Notes: generated from the sequence alone by a model not told the origin. 64,000 nucleotides of DNA from Thalassomonas actiniarum (GCF_000948975.2 NZ_CP059735.1:4834603-4898602); one strand, 5' to 3'; counted from the first letter of the stretch, positions 15,472 through 25,094 are shown. Numbers and translations are program-made.

Positions 15472-16809
15472 TTAACGGCTTAGCGGCATGTCCATGCAGC
15501 TGGCATAATAACTGACCGTGCCCGGCCAGTCGGCGAAAACTCCAATAACCCCGACCTGCTGCGCCAGCACATCCAGCAGCTCCAGCTGCTGGCCGTCATT
15601 GTTGATCACCTCATTAATGGTTTGATAATACCAGCCGCCGCCATCACCCAGCGGTCCGGAGCGCTCTAAGGTCCAGGTGATAATATCCAGCCCGGCCGCT
15701 TTCGCCTGTGTGGCATAGGCTGACGGCACTATGTTGTTTTCACCGTCTAAGGTCACCAGCATCCATAGAGGCGGCGCGATAATTTTCACACCGTCCGCGG
15801 CCAGCTCGGCCATGCTCGGCGACCAGGTATCGCTATTGGTAATATCAAAGTTTTCATCATCATAACGCCCGTCCAGGTAAACCGCCTGCCCGCCAAATTC
15901 ACTTTCATTGGCAATCCAGTACTGAACATCTGCCAGGTTAAAAGACTGGGGATAAACATCAGCAGGTGCTACCCCCGCCGCTTTATATTCATCAAGCATT
16001 TTCTGGGCATAATCTTGCTGGCTAAAGCCGTTAAACGGCATAGTCACACTCGGTGATTTTAACTCCGGGGTCATTTTTACCCCGAGCGCTTTAAAGAGTT
16101 CAATACTCTCAGCATGAGTCATAAGCGTGCCTTGACCGGCATATAAATCAGTGCGCCAGCTTGGCGTCGCATCCATATATTCTTCGACTGTAGTCGCCAT
16201 AGGATTGGCGGCATCCATTTTCCCCTCAAGCTGTTTAAACTGGGCCAGGGTGATATCGCTGGTACAGCATTTTGCCTGGGCAGGGACATTATTTTCAACA
16301 TCGGCGCCGATAAAAGGGGTAGTACAGGAGGCGGCAATTTCAGGCATGGCCAGGATATTGGTGGTGGTGTGTAAATCACATTGTGAATGGCGGCACACCA
16401 GCGCCTGATCTTGGGTAAAGGTCACATCACATTCAACAATGCCGGCGCCCATTCTCGCTGCCGCAGTATAGGACTCTTTGGTGTGTTCGGGGTATTGCAT
16501 CGCCGCGCCGCGGTGACCGATAGAAAAGTCGGTGCGATAAAACGGTCCGTCACTGCACTGCTGTAGTTTCGTTTTTAGCTCACCCGATGGCAGGGTATCC
16601 ACCAGGAAAAAGGGCCGGCTGCCCAGCTGAACACTCGATTCATCTGCCGAGGTCACAAGCACGGGCACTTCAACCCGCTCCACCAGGGTGACGGTATTTT
16701 CGACAATAACGGGTTTGTCCACTTCAACGACTTTGACTTCTTCGTCTTTACAGGCGGACAGGGTCAAAGCCAGTGATATAACGGATACATTAACGGCAAA
16801 ACTCTTCAT
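15472..16809 (-). CDS. Glycerophosphodiester phosphodiesterase lipoprotein
   Basis: A 445-residue enzyme that splits glycerophosphodiesters into glycerol-3-phosphate and an alcohol. A lipoprotein signal is present ([12 protein letters not shown], lipobox LSAC, Cys about residue 20), so it is envelope-anchored. The GDPD barrel has the catalytic [38 protein letters not shown], with HRG and the ExD pair, and the second catalytic His in [11 protein letters not shown]. Near the end [24 protein letters not shown] is typical of long GlpQ-like proteins. Several cysteines in the central insertion may form disulfides. It is monocistronic with its own terminator. Confidence 0.9.
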   Translation of the reverse strand: MKSFAVNVSVISLALTLSACKDEEVKVVEVDKPVIVENTVTLVERVEVPVLVTSADESSVQLGSRPFFLVDTLPSGELKTKLQQCSDGPFYRTDFSIGHRGAAMQYPEHTKESYTAAARMGAGIVECDVTFTQDQALVCRHSQCDLHTTTNILAMPEIAASCTTPFIGADVENNVPAQAKCCTSDITLAQFKQLEGKMDAANPMATTVEEYMDATPSWRTDLYAGQGTLMTHAESIELFKALGVKMTPELKSPSVTMPFNGFSQQDYAQKMLDEYKAAGVAPADVYPQSFNLADVQYWIANESEFGGQAVYLDGRYDDENFDITNSDTWSPSMAELAADGVKIIAPPLWMLVTLDGENNIVPSAYATQAKAAGLDIITWTLERSGPLGDGGGWYYQTINEVINNDGQQLELLDVLAQQVGVIGVFADWPGTVSYYASCMDMPLSR

Positions 16810-16960
16810 CTAATGATTAACCTAAACTGTTAAATAAAAAGCTAATACTAAACTGGTCAGATGACAGTTAAAGACGTTATTGATGAAGTTTTTGCGGCAG
16901 ATTTATGAAAAAAGGCTACCGTTTTTTCTTACAAAATAAATTAGTTAGCGCCATGTAGCC

Positions 16961-17407
16961 TTAACCATGCCTTCTCAATAAGGTATCCAAATGATTGGCA
17001 AACGCCTGGCGGTCGCTTTGGCTCAACGGCGGCGGTCCCTGGGTTTGTTCGCCGCTGGCGCGCATGGTATCCATAAAATCACGCATATTAAGCTTTTGCT
17101 TAATATTTGCTTCGCTGAAAAGCTCACCGCGGGGACTTAACGCCAGCGCCTGTTTTTCGATGACTTCGGCGGCCAGCGGAATATCTGAGGTGATCACTAA
17201 ATCTCCTGCAGAGACTTGTTTGACAATTTCATCATCGGCAACATCAAAACCGGCAGTTACCCGTAAAAAACTGATCACCTTGGATGGCGGCGTGCGCATA
17301 AAATGATTGGCCACCAAAGTCAGTTGCGTTTGCGTACGTTCAGCGGCTTTAAACAGGATTTCTTTAATGACCACAGGGCAGGCATCGGCATCAACCCATA
17401 TTTTCAT
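16961..17407 (-). CDS. YaiI/YqxD family protein (UPF0178)
   Basis: A protein of about 148 residues with a PIN-like fold. [26 protein letters not shown] and [63 protein letters not shown] are the family signatures, with acidic residues that resemble a metal nuclease centre. The molecular role is unproven. The start at 17407 is chosen because AAGGAG lies five to six bases upstream, overlapping a first ATG at 17413. The longer frame to 17476 has no such site. Confidence 0.9.
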   Translation of the reverse strand: MKIWVDADACPVVIKEILFKAAERTQTQLTLVANHFMRTPPSKVISFLRVTAGFDVADDEIVKQVSAGDLVITSDIPLAAEVIEKQALALSPRGELFSEANIKQKLNMRDFMDTMRASGEQTQGPPPLSQSDRQAFANHLDTLLRRHG

Positions 17408-17546
17408 TTGCATCTCCTTATCAAGATCTTCAGGTACAAAAAAAGGCAAGATATAAAATCTTACCTTTTCATTCATATATTGCTAGTTCTCTAACAATAT
17501 GTGATGCGCTTAGCCGTTTATAACCAAACGAATCGTGCCGTTAAAA

Positions 17547-17753
17547 TTAAAGGGCAACGATGTTTTCTGCTTGAGGGCCTTTTTGACCTTCAGTTACAGT
17601 GAACTCAACTTTTTGACCTTCGGCCAGAGTTCTGAAACCTTCACCAACGATAGCGTTGAAGTGAGCGAAAACGTCAGGACCGTTTTCTTGCTCGATGAAA
17701 CCGAAACCTTTAGCTTCGTTGAACCATTTAACTGTACCAGTAGTAGTAGACAT
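17547..17753 (-). CDS. Cold-shock protein, CspA family
   Basis: A 68-residue single-stranded nucleic acid chaperone. The RNP1 motif KGFGFIEQ and RNP2 motif DVFAHFNAI are intact in [64 protein letters not shown]. It acts on mRNA structure and antitermination in the cytoplasm. A near-consensus promoter at 17907-17934 implies a 5' leader of about 145 nt, as in cspA, where the leader controls stability and cold-dependent translation. The gene is monocistronic. Confidence 0.95.
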   Translation of the reverse strand: MSTTTGTVKWFNEAKGFGFIEQENGPDVFAHFNAIVGEGFRTLAEGQKVEFTVTEGQKGPQAENIVAL

Positions 17754-17934
17754 AATAGTATCCTATTTATTCAAGAGTAATTATTGGCTTATAGTAAGCC
17801 GGATGTGCCTAGAAGTGTTGCTATTACTTATCAAAAACAGGACGAAGTACTAATCAGTCAACGAAATGGTGTGCATAAATATAAAACGAACTTTCAAGCG
17901 AGAGGAATTGTATACTAGTTGGAGTTTATGTCAA
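17754..17934 (-). promoter_or_regulatory. Promoter and long leader of the csp gene
   Basis: On the minus strand TTGACA (17929-17934), a 16-base spacer and TACAAT (17907-17912) form a strong sigma-70 promoter. Transcription would start near 17900 and leave about 145 nt of leader, the length usual for cspA-type thermo-responsive leaders. No exact cold-shock box was identified. Confidence 0.75.
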
Positions 17935-18024
17935 TTATTAAAGCAAATAAGCTGAAGCTCATTTTCGGCTTATTTGCCCGGAAATACCGCCATACTGTGT
18001 GCTTCCCTCGCGTACGACTCGCTG

Positions 18025-18546
18025 TTAAGCGGGTTCTGTAATTAACGCCCTGTCCTGCTTTTCAAACTCGGGGGCATTCGCGGATAACTGATACTCTTGG
18101 GCAAAAGCGGCAAATGGCTCGCGAAGGTCTTTGGGACTGACAAATTCACCATAGCGGACCGGGAACTCCTGATCTAACTCCTTTAACAAGGTGGTCTTAA
18201 TCGGGGCATTGCGCCAATGGGCATAAAAGACCGGCTTGGGACTGCCGGCATGTAAATTATAGGAAAGTTCAAATGCCCCGCTTTCACTCATGGAGGTGCG
18301 GATAAAAAGCAGGGCATCCGCCTCATCGAGCAGGGCCAGACGATAATTTCGAAAGGCCTTGGGAGTAAAAATTAACCCTGTGGTGACTTCAAAGTTTTCA
18401 ATAAACGAAGCGCTGCAGGATGCTTGCTCTCCGGTTAGAAAATTCGTTTTCGGGAATAGCTCTTTAATAAGGTCTATCACTCCCTGAATAACATTACTTT
18501 GACTTTTATCTGCCTGAGTAAAACTTTGCCGAATAAATAACTTCAT
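18025..18546 (-). CDS. Hypothetical protein with possible deoxyribosyltransferase-like fold
   Basis: About 173 residues starting MKLFIRQSFTQADKSQ. The start at 18546 is preferred because GGAGAG lies a few bases upstream; the frame opens at 18582. The segment LALLDEADALLFIRTSMSESGAFELSYN, with an acidic residue before a small loop and a Glu in a helix, resembles the active-site region of nucleoside 2-deoxyribosyltransferase-like and related nucleotide-processing domains. The fit is loose and the function remains unknown. It is a single gene between csp and a GNAT gene. Confidence 0.55.
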   Translation of the reverse strand: MKLFIRQSFTQADKSQSNVIQGVIDLIKELFPKTNFLTGEQASCSASFIENFEVTTGLIFTPKAFRNYRLALLDEADALLFIRTSMSESGAFELSYNLHAGSPKPVFYAHWRNAPIKTTLLKELDQEFPVRYGEFVSPKDLREPFAAFAQEYQLSANAPEFEKQDRALITEPA

Positions 18547-18721
18547 AAATATCTCTCCGTCTACATAAGTCAATAAAGACAATCAAGCTCCCGGGACTGT
18601 TGATACGAATAATAAGCCCCTTGCCAAGTTAAGCTCCTAAGCTGAACCCCAAAGTTAAAGTTAGCGCTAAAAAGCTTATTTATCGAATTTTCACCGCGAT
18701 TTTACTGCGCTTTCTATCAGA

Positions 18722-19261
18722 TCAACGGCGAAGACGAGACCAGTCGGATGCCAGCATGGCAAAAACATATTCGCTGCCCCAGACCCCTTTAAAAAAAATA
18801 TTGTCAACAAAATGTGCTTCTTGCCTGAAGCCAACGCGTTTAAGCAAGCGGGTGCAAGCCTGGTTGTCGGCATCGGTAACTGCCGTCACCCTGTGCTTTT
18901 TTAATTCCAGAAATAAATAATCGAGCAAGGTATAGATAGCTTCCCGTGCCAGCCCCTGATACTCGGGGGCCACAGTAACGCCAATCTCCACCTGCTGTTC
19001 GTCGATAAAATGTACCGCGAGATCGCCAATCAGCCGATGCGTATCCCGCTCAATCAGGGCCAATTGAAACCAGTAGCCCAGGGTGGCAAAGGCCTGTTGG
19101 CTCATGCTCTCATATAAGCGGCAAGCCTCCTGGTAGCTGTATTGACTCCAGCTTTGATACAAGGCGACTTCAGGCAATGCCCGGTATTGTGCAAAAGCAT
19201 GTAAGTCGCCGGGGGCCAAAGCCCGGATAGTTAAACGTGAACTTGTTAAGTGAATATCCAT
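18722..19261 (-). CDS. GNAT family N-acetyltransferase
   Basis: A 179-residue Acetyltransf_3 protein. SRLTIRALAPGDLHAFAQYRALPEVALYQSW opens the fold, EIGVTVAPEYQGLAREAIYTLLDYLF is the acetyl-CoA loop, and ADNQACTRLLKRVGFRQEAHFVDN the C-terminal motif. The canonical RGxGxA is reduced to QGLARE. The substrate is unknown. It stands alone, 270 bases from the start of the DUF3369 regulator on the other strand. Confidence 0.87.
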   Translation of the reverse strand: MDIHLTSSRLTIRALAPGDLHAFAQYRALPEVALYQSWSQYSYQEACRLYESMSQQAFATLGYWFQLALIERDTHRLIGDLAVHFIDEQQVEIGVTVAPEYQGLAREAIYTLLDYLFLELKKHRVTAVTDADNQACTRLLKRVGFRQEAHFVDNIFFKGVWGSEYVFAMLASDWSRLRR

Positions 19262-19531
19262 TTCAATCTCTTATTATTTTCCAAATGACAAACCACTGGT
19301 TAAAGTCTTTGCTGCATGGTTGTCACATACTAACCGGTTCATTTTCCTTTATAAATAGTCCCAGGTCCGCCCTGATGAATAGAGCCCAAAGCCACTTTGG
19401 GAGCCGCGGGAAAATTATTCATTACCGGTGGATCAATATGAGTAAATCATATCTATACTTAGCTTAACGCATATACACACGACAGCCTCATAGTCAGCTC
19501 CCGCACATACTTAACTGCCAGGAAGATAAAT

Positions 19532-20482
19532 GTGGTTAAACCTAACGAAAATAACGACGGTGACGTTTTGCTTTTCGGTGATGATGACGATAAGCAAATT
19601 AAAAAACCCCTTAGCCCGAAAGCCAAATATAACTTACTGATTGTTGATGATGAACCCGATGTCCACGAGGTAACTAAGCTGGCATTGCGGCGGTATGCAT
19701 TTAATGGCGCAGGATTAAACATTTTAAGCGCCTTTTCCGGTGAAGAAGCCATCAATTTACTGCAAGATCGGGACGACATTGCCGTGATCCTCTTGGATGT
19801 TGTTATGGAAAGGGATGATGCCGGCCTCAAAGTCGCCAACTGGATCAGACAAATTAAAGGAGATCACAGGGTACGGATAGTGCTGCGCACGGGGCAGCCG
19901 GGTGAGGCACCGGAAGAGCGTATCATGACAGAGTATGATATCAATGACTACAAGGAAAAAGGCGAATTAACCAACCGTAAACTCAATACCCTGATGCATT
20001 CCTGTCTCAGGGCATATAACGATATTGTCACCATAGAAGATACCTGCCGAAAACTCACGGATATTGTCCGCAGCGACCAGGTTCACTACCAATTAAGACC
20101 TGTAGAAGCCTACAGTAACGGCGTAATCCGCTTGTTGATGGATTTAATGACATACTCCCGCAGTTACTTTTGCGCCAGCTACAGCAATGAACAGCCGGAC
20201 GAAGCCCTGATCACTTACGCCTCAGGCCGTTATACCAATAAAAAAGGCTGTAAACTCAGTGAGGTCACCGATATTAAACGCTTTTCCCCCTTATTATCTA
20301 ATCATGAAACCGGCTATATCGAAGATAGCAACCAATTTCTCGGTTATATTGCCAACGGCACGACCAACTACCTGATTGTACTGGATGAAAGAGAGCGCAA
20401 TGACAATCAAGATGTCAATATTGTAGAACTCTTCCTGCACCATATCGCACTGTGTTATCACAAAGAAAAAGGACTGCTATAA
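19532..20482 (+). CDS. Response regulator with DUF3369 output domain
   Basis: A 316-residue two-component receiver. The REC domain (about residues 34-155) shows LLIVDDEPDVHEV, the phospho-acceptor Asp in VILLDVVMERDDAG, and the RIVLRTGQPGEAPEERIMTEYDINDYKEKGEL end, whose Lys closes the domain. The rest (about 170-316) is the DUF3369 domain, which replaces a DNA-binding output; it may bind a ligand or partner. The start is GTG at 19532 with AGGAAG at the right distance. The partner histidine kinase starts 15 bases after the stop, so both form one operon. Confidence 0.92.
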   Translation: MVKPNENNDGDVLLFGDDDDKQIKKPLSPKAKYNLLIVDDEPDVHEVTKLALRRYAFNGAGLNILSAFSGEEAINLLQDRDDIAVILLDVVMERDDAGLKVANWIRQIKGDHRVRIVLRTGQPGEAPEERIMTEYDINDYKEKGELTNRKLNTLMHSCLRAYNDIVTIEDTCRKLTDIVRSDQVHYQLRPVEAYSNGVIRLLMDLMTYSRSYFCASYSNEQPDEALITYASGRYTNKKGCKLSEVTDIKRFSPLLSNHETGYIEDSNQFLGYIANGTTNYLIVLDERERNDNQDVNIVELFLHHIALCYHKEKGLL

Positions 20483-20497
20483 AACCGGGGAGTTACC

Positions 20498-22153
20498 ATG
20501 CAAGAGCAATATGACATCCTGCGCTCAAAGACTTTGAAGAAGACGGTGCAACTCAATTCCCTGACCTTAGTCTGTGCTTTAATGGCAGCTGTCTTTTCTT
20601 ACTGTGCTTATTCTTCTTTGCAGGAATTACAACAAGCCAGTAACAACCGTTATCATTCTTATTTACTCACCGAGCAGCTCAGGTTAAGTTCAGATCAACT
20701 CACCCTGATGGCCCGTACCTATGCCGTTACCGGCAAGGAAAAATACCTGGACTTTTTTAATCAAATCCTGGCTATTCGTAACGGACGCCAGGCTCGCCCT
20801 GAAAATTATCACAGGGTGTACTGGGATATGTTAATGCCGGATCAGGGCAAAGCCCCTTTTGCCAATGGCCAGCGACTACCGCTGCAACAATTGATGAAAC
20901 AGGCCGGTTTCAGCCAAGAGGAATTTGCCCAGTTGCAACAGGCACAGCAGGTATCAGATAAGCTGACGGAGCTTGAGTTTATGGCATTTAATGAAGTAAA
21001 AAATGCCTTATCACTAACCACTCCCTATAAACTTGCAGCGGAAAGGGAAGCGGCACTGAAACACCTTTATAGCCAAGATTACCTGGCAGCAAAAGCCAAA
21101 ATAATGTCACATATCAACGAGTTTTATTCTTTACAGGAAAACCGCACTAACCGCCAGGTAGAAGCAACAGCCAGTAAGCATAGCTTGATGACCATCTTGG
21201 CATTATCCAGTTTTATCGTCCTGCTGCTGATCCTGATGCTGAACTTTCGCTTGCGGCATAAAATGAACCGGAAATTTATTGATCTGCTGGAAAAAGAAGT
21301 CGATACGCAAACCGAAAATATCAGGTCAAAAAACGACCAGCTGACTGAATCGCTGGAAATTATGGAGACCGCAAAAAACCAGCTGGTGGAGTCGGAAAAA
21401 ATGGCCTCCCTGGGTTCCCTGGTGGCCGGTGTCGCCCATGAAATCAATACCCCGGTTGGCGTAGGAGTAACGGCAGTAACCACATTACAGGAAGAAATAG
21501 CCTTGTTGCGGGAAAGTGCCGACAACAATAACCTCACCAAGAATCTGCTGCTAGAAGCCATAGGCATCTTCCAACACAGCACAGACATGATTTTTACCAA
21601 CCTGATGCGGGTCTCTTCATTAATAAAAAGCTTTAAACATGTCGCCGTGGACCACGCCCACGATGATATACGCCCCCTGGAACTCAGAGAAAGCGTACAG
21701 GATGTGGTCGACTCTATCATGCCTAAATACAAATATTACCGGGTAGAAGTCAAGGTGGATATAGACAGCAAAATCAACTGTAAAACCTATCCCGGCGCCT
21801 TAGCCCAAATCATTACCAACCTGGTGATCAACGCCTTTTTTCATGCTTTTGACAAAGATCAGGCAGGCCAGATTCATATCGGTGCCAAAGAACAAAAAGG
21901 CTGGGTCACCCTGGTGATCACGGATAACGGCAAGGGCATGGACGCGAAAATACGGGACAATGTCTTCGAGCCCTTTTATACCACCAAACGCAATAAAGGC
22001 GGCACCGGGCTCGGCATGCATATTGTCTTTAACCTGGTGACGCAAAAATTATCCGGACAAATCACCTGCGAGTCCGAACCGGATAAAGGCACCCGCTTTG
22101 AAATTATCTTTCCCTGCCAGTTAAAATCTCCGCCGCTTCAGGCCAGTGGTTAA
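20498..22153 (+). CDS. Sensor histidine kinase (partner of DUF3369 regulator)
   Basis: A 551-residue inner-membrane kinase. A first membrane helix lies near residues 18-40 and a second near 228-247. Between them is an extracytoplasmic helical sensor region (LRLSSDQLTLMARTYAVTGKEKYLDFF, 4-helix-bundle like). A coiled coil leads to the HisKA segment SEKMASLGSLVAGVAHEINTPVGVG, with phospho-His in VAHEINTP, and the HATPase domain has NLVINAFFHAF (N box), DNGKGM (G1) and GTGLGMHIV (G2). GGGGAG precedes the ATG. Most likely it phosphorylates the regulator encoded just upstream; the signal is unknown. Confidence 0.93.
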   Translation: MQEQYDILRSKTLKKTVQLNSLTLVCALMAAVFSYCAYSSLQELQQASNNRYHSYLLTEQLRLSSDQLTLMARTYAVTGKEKYLDFFNQILAIRNGRQARPENYHRVYWDMLMPDQGKAPFANGQRLPLQQLMKQAGFSQEEFAQLQQAQQVSDKLTELEFMAFNEVKNALSLTTPYKLAAEREAALKHLYSQDYLAAKAKIMSHINEFYSLQENRTNRQVEATASKHSLMTILALSSFIVLLLILMLNFRLRHKMNRKFIDLLEKEVDTQTENIRSKNDQLTESLEIMETAKNQLVESEKMASLGSLVAGVAHEINTPVGVGVTAVTTLQEEIALLRESADNNNLTKNLLLEAIGIFQHSTDMIFTNLMRVSSLIKSFKHVAVDHAHDDIRPLELRESVQDVVDSIMPKYKYYRVEVKVDIDSKINCKTYPGALAQIITNLVINAFFHAFDKDQAGQIHIGAKEQKGWVTLVITDNGKGMDAKIRDNVFEPFYTTKRNKGGTGLGMHIVFNLVTQKLSGQITCESEPDKGTRFEIIFPCQLKSPPLQASG

Positions 22154-22203
22154 GGCCTGAGGTCAAAAATAAGACACGGGGAATAATGATAAAACCACGA
22201 ATA

Positions 22204-22560
22204 TCAATGCACCAGAAGTAACTCAAACAAGGCTTCATTTTGTGTTATCCGGTCGGGGGTAAATTGAATACCGAGCCAGTGTTTTTGATCGTTGACGCAA
22301 GCCAACACAGGCTCCTGCCACACCATTTCCCCAAAAACCTCAAACTGGCCATGACGATGGAGGTAACGTATGGTAATAACCGTGGATGGTGAGGCCGGCT
22401 CTGCCGCCTGTAAACAAACACCAAAGGGAGTAATATCTTTAAACTCGTACAGTTTTACAGGTCTGTCATCAAACATCAGGGTCAGCTCACCTTCCGGTAA
22501 CTTAATGTTTGTTTCGCGAATTGCCCGACGACGCTCTGAATGGTCCACAATCTCGTCCAT
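22204..22560 (-). CDS. PilZ domain protein
   Basis: A 118-residue cyclic-di-GMP binding protein consisting almost only of the PilZ domain. The arginine motif is in HSERRRAIRE (RRxxR type) and the second motif in FKDITPFGVCLQ, equivalent to (D/N)x(S/T)xxG. The barrel continues to WLGIQFTPD. Such single-domain proteins act as adaptors for motility, polysaccharide or secretion machinery. It is convergent with the histidine kinase gene. A TCACAC/GTGTGA palindrome sits at 22622-22635 upstream. Confidence 0.88.
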   Translation of the reverse strand: MDEIVDHSERRRAIRETNIKLPEGELTLMFDDRPVKLYEFKDITPFGVCLQAAEPASPSTVITIRYLHRHGQFEVFGEMVWQEPVLACVNDQKHWLGIQFTPDRITQNEALFELLLVH

Positions 22561-22621
22561 AATAATCCCTTACTATCTTGGCTAAAACATTCAGTACAGA
22601 TTGTAGCACAGACAGCAAAGT

Positions 22622-22635
22622 TCACACTTGTGTGA
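22622..22635. promoter_or_regulatory. Palindrome upstream of the PilZ gene
   Basis: TCACAC TT GTGTGA is a perfect 6-bp inverted repeat about 62 bases before the PilZ start. The binding protein is unknown; the arms are reversed relative to a CRP site. Confidence 0.35.
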
Positions 22636-22776
22636 CCTTATTTACACCGCTAAATTGGGTATAATGATCTTCGGGATGACCTCGCAAAATCACTATACCC
22701 TTTTAATATCTAGCGATATTTTACCTAATAAAAGTCTCTGGTAAAGCGCCCTGAAAAAAACCAGAAAAGGAGAAAT

Positions 22777-22959
22777 TTAATTATAACCCCGCACATAAAT
22801 CGAGTTGCTGTCATCATCCATGAGTTCAATCTCTTTAAAAGCACTTTCAACTTTGTCGGTATTATAATCAAGCGGGTTATTGATCAATGGCGAACACTTG
22901 TCCGAGTTATCACCAGATACTAAGCGGCTTTCTCCATTGAGGTCACGATTACTAATCAT
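22777..22959 (-). CDS. Small ORF of 60 codons, uncharacterised
   Basis: The start ATG at 22959 is chosen because AGGACG stands about 7 bases upstream. The peptide begins MISNRDLNGESRLVSGD and ends with an acidic segment, ELMDDDSNSIYVRGYN. It is hydrophilic, has one cysteine and no signal peptide. I do not recognise a family, and coding status rests on the ribosome-binding site and sensible composition in AT-rich DNA. A small membrane-protein ORF lies 41 bases upstream on the same strand. Confidence 0.4.
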   Translation of the reverse strand: MISNRDLNGESRLVSGDNSDKCSPLINNPLDYNTDKVESAFKEIELMDDDSNSIYVRGYN

Positions 22960-23000
22960 GATATTCGTCCTATAAATTTGATGTTTAAAAATAAATAATT

Positions 23001-23204
23001 TTAGTACTTCAAATAGCCTGTTACCTTCTGCCAAAATCCGGGTATTAATCGCACCAGTAAGCCCCAAAAAATCAACGCCGCTGACAGCAAAATAAATCCT
23101 CTTTCTTGTCTCGAATTCAAGAACAAAATTTGTTCCGAAGAAGACAGCAGATTGCTGGAAAATGTTAGCCTAGTATTGACGATAAAACCACCTATTAACG
23201 TCAT
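23001..23204 (-). CDS. Small membrane-protein ORF (67 codons), doubtful
   Basis: The predicted peptide has one clear hydrophobic stretch (GFILLSAALIFWGLLVRLIPGFW) and a basic end (KVTGYLKY), which would make a single-span inner-membrane protein. No good ribosome-binding site precedes the ATG at 23204, and the surrounding DNA is AT-rich and decayed. It could form a bicistron with the 60-codon ORF downstream. Function is unknown and it may be a chance frame. Confidence 0.3.
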   Translation of the reverse strand: MTLIGGFIVNTRLTFSSNLLSSSEQILFLNSRQERGFILLSAALIFWGLLVRLIPGFWQKVTGYLKY

Positions 23205-23362
23205 TAATAACAGATTATTTTTTCAGCGATTAAAAAGCACAAATAAAATCGGAAAATCCTTCTGTATCCCGTGAAAATAAGTCGCTGTGGTAAAAGTCTG
23301 ATGACACCTCTTATAAAGAAAAACACTTCATATCTAAGCTGAAAATTCTTCTTCATCAGTAA

Positions 23363-23513
23363 GAAAAAAGTGTTGCAACGCAGCATTTTTTAAACGTAGA
23401 AAAAATATTGCACTGCAGCATTTTATAACGAAGAAAATGTACTGCACTGAAGTCATTTTTTAGCGAAAAAAATGTACTGCACCGCAGCAATTTTTTAGCG
23501 AAAAAAGTAAAAG
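23363..23513. repeat. Four tandem hairpin-forming repeats of about 34 bp
   Basis: Units at 23363-23395, 23396-23429, 23430-23464 and 23465-23499, with a partial fifth at 23500. Each has the form A-run, TGTACTGCACnGCAGCA, T-run, TAGC or TAAC. A-run and T-run complement each other within a unit, so each can fold into an imperfect hairpin. Confidence 0.75.
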
Positions 23514-23784
23514 TTTTAACGGCTAAAACATCCTTTAAATTATCCAGTAATATGACCGGATAAGCTTTAACCAGGGCTAAACCCCAATAAAAAAATTTTT
23601 GTGCCGAGTATACAGCCATTTTCCCCAATAAAGCATGTCGATTTTTTTTGCACAAAAAAATCACTCATAAAACAAACACCAGACAAATAACAGTAAAATC
23701 AAAAAGTTGTTTTCTGGCCTGATAGACGCTCAAAAATCGAACAACAAAAGGGAAGTATTAATTTCACAACAAGGACAGCTCTCA

Positions 23785-24418
23785 ATGAAAACGTTAAAAC
23801 ACCATCTGATTTCGGCTGCAGCTTTATGGCTGTTCAGTACCACTTCCGTTAATGCCAGGGTGTTAACCCGGGGTTTTCCGTCACCATAGCTCCCCTCTAC
23901 CGGGACGATGCCAACGTAATTGATGACACTATAGTGTCGGGTACAGTACTTTACGGCAGCTTTTCTTATGATGATGGTTTAATCGAAGACTCAGCAAACG
24001 ATGACTATGTGGATGGTTATACAGCTCCAAACGGCACCTTTACCATTGCCGGCATAGGCACTTATGATCGGGACGGGAAGTTTCCGTGGTACGTCAAAGC
24101 TCACACGATATCGTCTATGTTGAGGGTGGATACCAGATGGGGGATATCTGGGAACAAATCGAACCTGGCTTCTTAGATTACAACCAGAGTTATGATAACG
24201 GCGAATTGCCGGTCGACTGGCACAACCCGCCGGTGCCTTTTGCCGATTTCGAATTTAACGACTAGCTGGATGTCGGCACAGATCCTTGCTGCTCCGATTC
24301 CCGGGTAGGCGGTTATGTTTCTTCGATTGAGCTACGCTCACCAACCTATGTACCTGAACCTTCAAGTTTGCTCTTAATTAGCCTGGGCTTGATTGGCTTA
24401 GCCAGGAAAGTGAAATAG
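23785..24418 (+). pseudogene. Decayed PEP-CTERM protein gene
   Basis: The start encodes a signal peptide (MKTLKHHLISAAALWLFSTTSVNA). The last codons encode VPEPSSLLLISLGLIGLARK, a PEP-CTERM sorting tail recognised by exosortase. The parts lie in different frames: frame 1 to 23889, then frame 3 through about 24080, then frame 2 to the TAG at 24416. Frame 2 also has an in-frame TAG at 24263, inside otherwise sensible coding sequence (PFADFEFND, stop, LDVGTDPCC). So at least two frameshifts and one nonsense change are present. The intact protein would have been secreted and about 205 residues long. Sequencing error could explain one lesion but hardly all three. Confidence 0.85.
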
Positions 24419-24537
24419 AGTTAAGTAAAAATTTTATACTTTACGGCTATAAAGCCATCCGAGAGCAAGAAAAAACAGCAATAAAAATTATGTCATTGCT
24501 GTTTTTATCATGAGATGGTCACTAAATGACGCTTAAG

Positions 24538-25026
24538 CTAACACTTTGGCCAAAACTCCATGGTCCAGTTCGTTTCCCAACTCTCCCCGTTATCAACAGA
24601 GAAAGCCTGCTCCCAACGCGGCCTGCCTGGCTGTTGCGAATTCCAGGTAAAACGCACCTTAATTGGCACCCCGTCAAATACATCATCGGCAAAGAACAAT
24701 CCTATACCGTCGGTAAACTCTCCCACCACAGGCGCATCCAGGGCATCAGGAGAACGGCCATCGAGCCACCAGATAGACCACTTTTTGCTATCGGCGTTAT
24801 AAGAGCGCAGTGCTATTGCCCGAAAGGACTCTTCGGGAAAATGAAGAAAATTATCTTCCAGGTTACCATAGCCACCAAGGATTTTTGTCGTTGACATTTC
24901 CCCGTCAAAATCTATCCACTCATGACATCCAGTTAACCTTTCCTTAAGGCGCCGATGTTTTACTGTCCACTCACCAATAACAAAATCAAAATCGTCGGGA
25001 GCACAAGCTGCCATTTCAGTTAGCAT
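24538..25026 (-). CDS. DUF1579-like protein
   Basis: A 162-residue protein of the lipocalin-like DUF1579 type: DFDFVIGEWTVKHRRLKERLTGCHEWIDFDGEMSTTKILGGYGNLEDN opens the barrel, ALRSYNADSKKWSIWWLDGR follows, and WEQAFSVDNGESWETNWTMEFWPK closes it. Such proteins are thought to bind small hydrophobic ligands, but no reaction is known. The start has AGAGGT about six bases upstream. It is a single gene, convergent with the PEP-CTERM pseudogene. Confidence 0.75.
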   Translation of the reverse strand: MLTEMAACAPDDFDFVIGEWTVKHRRLKERLTGCHEWIDFDGEMSTTKILGGYGNLEDNFLHFPEESFRAIALRSYNADSKKWSIWWLDGRSPDALDAPVVGEFTDGIGLFFADDVFDGVPIKVRFTWNSQQPGRPRWEQAFSVDNGESWETNWTMEFWPKC

Positions 25027-25094
25027 TAAACTACCTCTTAATCGTTATTTTTATTTTAACAGACACCTCACCACAACACTGTATAAATAAACAG

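Noticed and set aside
23204-23664. Two minus-strand ORFs over the hairpin repeats
   Set aside because: Their sequence is the translated AT-rich repeat (many Phe, Lys, Cys) without start signals; not credible genes.
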